Translations under genes and position numbers: made by a program
Shown: positions 63,341 to 64,000 of the stretch, in pieces
Numbering within the stretch: position 1 is the first letter of the stretch
Layout: every line of letters begins with the position of its first letter
From: Ruegeria halocynthiae
Lineage (GTDB): Bacteria > Pseudomonadota > Alphaproteobacteria > Rhodobacterales > Rhodobacteraceae
Length of the DNA: 64,000 bases
Assembly (NCBI RefSeq): GCF_900106805.1
Contig: NZ_FNNP01000001.1
Coordinates: 620,001-684,000 of the forward strand
Direction of reading: 5' to 3'
The notes under the pieces: model-generated
Database searches by the model: none
What the model was told of the DNA's origin: nothing
The model's input: the letters and a program-made list of their open reading frames with translations, nothing else

Positions 63341-64000
63341 TTAACCGCGGAAACCGGTCGCGATCACGAATTTCTCGGAACTGTCCGAGCGTGACGCAGG
63401 GGGCTTTACATTGGCGACCTTGGTAAATTTCTGCTTAAGCAGTTTTTGAAGGTCACCCTCGGCTCCGCCTGCAAGAACTTTGGCAACGAATGTGCCGCCT
63501 TCTTCCAGTACATCAAACGCGAAATAGGCCGCTGTTTCGCACAGTGCCATGATCCTCAAATGATCGGTCTGCTTGTGACCCGAGGCCGAGGCCGCCATGT
63601 CGGACATGACAACTTCCGCTTTGCCGCCCAGCCAGTCTTTGACCTTCTGATCGGCGTCATCTTCCATGAAATCAAGCACATGGGCCGTTGCACCAGCAAC
63701 TGGTTCAACTTCCTGGATATCAATTCCCAGAACCGTGCCTATACGTTTGCCGCTTTTCTCACCCAGAGCGTTGACGCGATTCACTGCCACCTGCAGCCAA
63801 CCGCCAGGGGCGCACCCAAGATCAACCACACGTGCGCCCGGAACAAGGAACCTGAATTTATCGTCTAGCTCCAGTATTTTGAATGCCGCGCGCCCACGAT
63901 ATCCTTCGACCTGTGCCCGCTTGACATAAGGGTCGTTCAACTGCCGCTCAAGCCAGCGGGTCGAGCTGATCTTGCGCCCGCGTGCGGTCTTGACTTTGAC
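63341..64000 (-). CDS. rlmE: 23S rRNA 2'-O-methyltransferase RlmE (FtsJ), 5' end outside the window
   Basis: Methylates the 2'-O of U2552 (E. coli numbering) in 23S rRNA. The frame runs to the window edge, giving at least 220 codons; the annotated TTG at 63940 is internal. Motifs: [19 protein letters not shown] (catalytic Lys), [16 protein letters not shown] (SAM site), [32 protein letters not shown] (catalytic Asp) and [14 protein letters not shown] (catalytic Lys), then [11 protein letters not shown] at the end. Confidence 0.96.
   Translation of the reverse strand, partial: VKVKTARGRKISSTRWLERQLNDPYVKRAQVEGYRGRAAFKILELDDKFRFLVPGARVVDLGCAPGGWLQVAVNRVNALGEKSGKRIGTVLGIDIQEVEPVAGATAHVLDFMEDDADQKVKDWLGGKAEVVMSDMAASASGHKQTDHLRIMALCETAAYFAFDVLEEGGTFVAKVLAGGAEGDLQKLLKQKFTKVANVKPPASRSDSSEKFVIATGFRG

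Noticed and set aside
1-64000. CRISPR arrays, transposases, intact prophage or toxin-antitoxin genes
   Set aside because: No regularly spaced repeats and no open frames with such domains were seen in the window.

Overview
The window looks like chromosomal DNA of a marine alphaproteobacterium of the Rhodobacteraceae, most likely the Roseobacter group. The evidence is the moderately high GC content, the alphaproteobacterial gene order trpG-trpD-trpC-moaC-moeA-lexA with trpE set apart, a B12-dependent ribonucleotide reductase (nrdJ), a non-pyrrolysine MttB-type methyltransferase with a corrinoid protein, a VPLPA-CTERM protein, and an SOS operator of the alphaproteobacterial type GTTC-N7-GTTC at lexA. 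The genus cannot be fixed from the sequence alone. Most genes are core metabolism. There are no CRISPR arrays, transposases or intact prophage genes.

Layout. 1-7.1 kb: 3' part of an EnvZ-like histidine kinase, a gene-free interval flanked by copies of a tRNA 3' end, a tRNA(CAU), purM-purN, rnd, a DUF3576 lipoprotein, sufE, a DUF1638 gene and a corrinoid protein. 7.1-15.3 kb: a PA0069-type radical SAM gene with an SOS box at its start codon, an outer-membrane protein, gltA, gltX, comEC and lexA. 15.3-24.4 kb: moeA, moaC, trpC, trpD, trpG in one tight minus-strand operon, a divergent polysaccharide deacetylase on the plus strand, then trpE behind ppiD. 24.5-29.5 kb: an aminotransferase, gpt, fabI, pdxH, a double cold-shock protein, a DUF192 protein, tRNA-Pro and a small lipoprotein. 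29.5-36.4 kb: nrdJ with a long structured leader and a structured 3' region, an EF-hand protein and an MttB-like methyltransferase. 36.4-48.5 kb: a small beta-barrel protein, a second aminotransferase, cysS, a citramalate synthase, a phytoene-synthase-like protein, an MFS transporter, an AlkA-type glycosylase with an esterase, a monooxygenase, a VOC protein, a pseudouridine synthase, an HNH nuclease, dsbB with a YqaA-type membrane protein, and tRNA-Leu. 48.5-64 kb: a VPLPA-CTERM protein, a gene-poor gap, an AttEFGH-like ABC system, a potassium channel, a cardiolipin synthase, an acid-phosphatase-like HAD protein, an arylsulfatase, an AI-2E family protein, a YihY protein, an octaheme c-type cytochrome, and the 3' part of rlmE.

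The most interesting signals are four. (1) A 16-bp direct repeat of a tRNA 3' end brackets about 500 bp of gene-free DNA full of inverted repeats, which looks like an integration scar or a mini-element. (2) A GAAC-N7-GAAC SOS box lies against the start codon of a radical SAM gene whose protein ends in a beta-clamp-like motif (QLSLF), suggesting an SOS-induced, clamp-associated DNA repair enzyme. (3) A leader upstream of nrdJ has a three-way junction and two mutually exclusive helices, so it may be a riboregulator. (4) About 300 nt of hairpin-rich, gene-free sequence follows nrdJ and ends in a strong intrinsic terminator. These rest on sequence reading only; no database or folding program was available.
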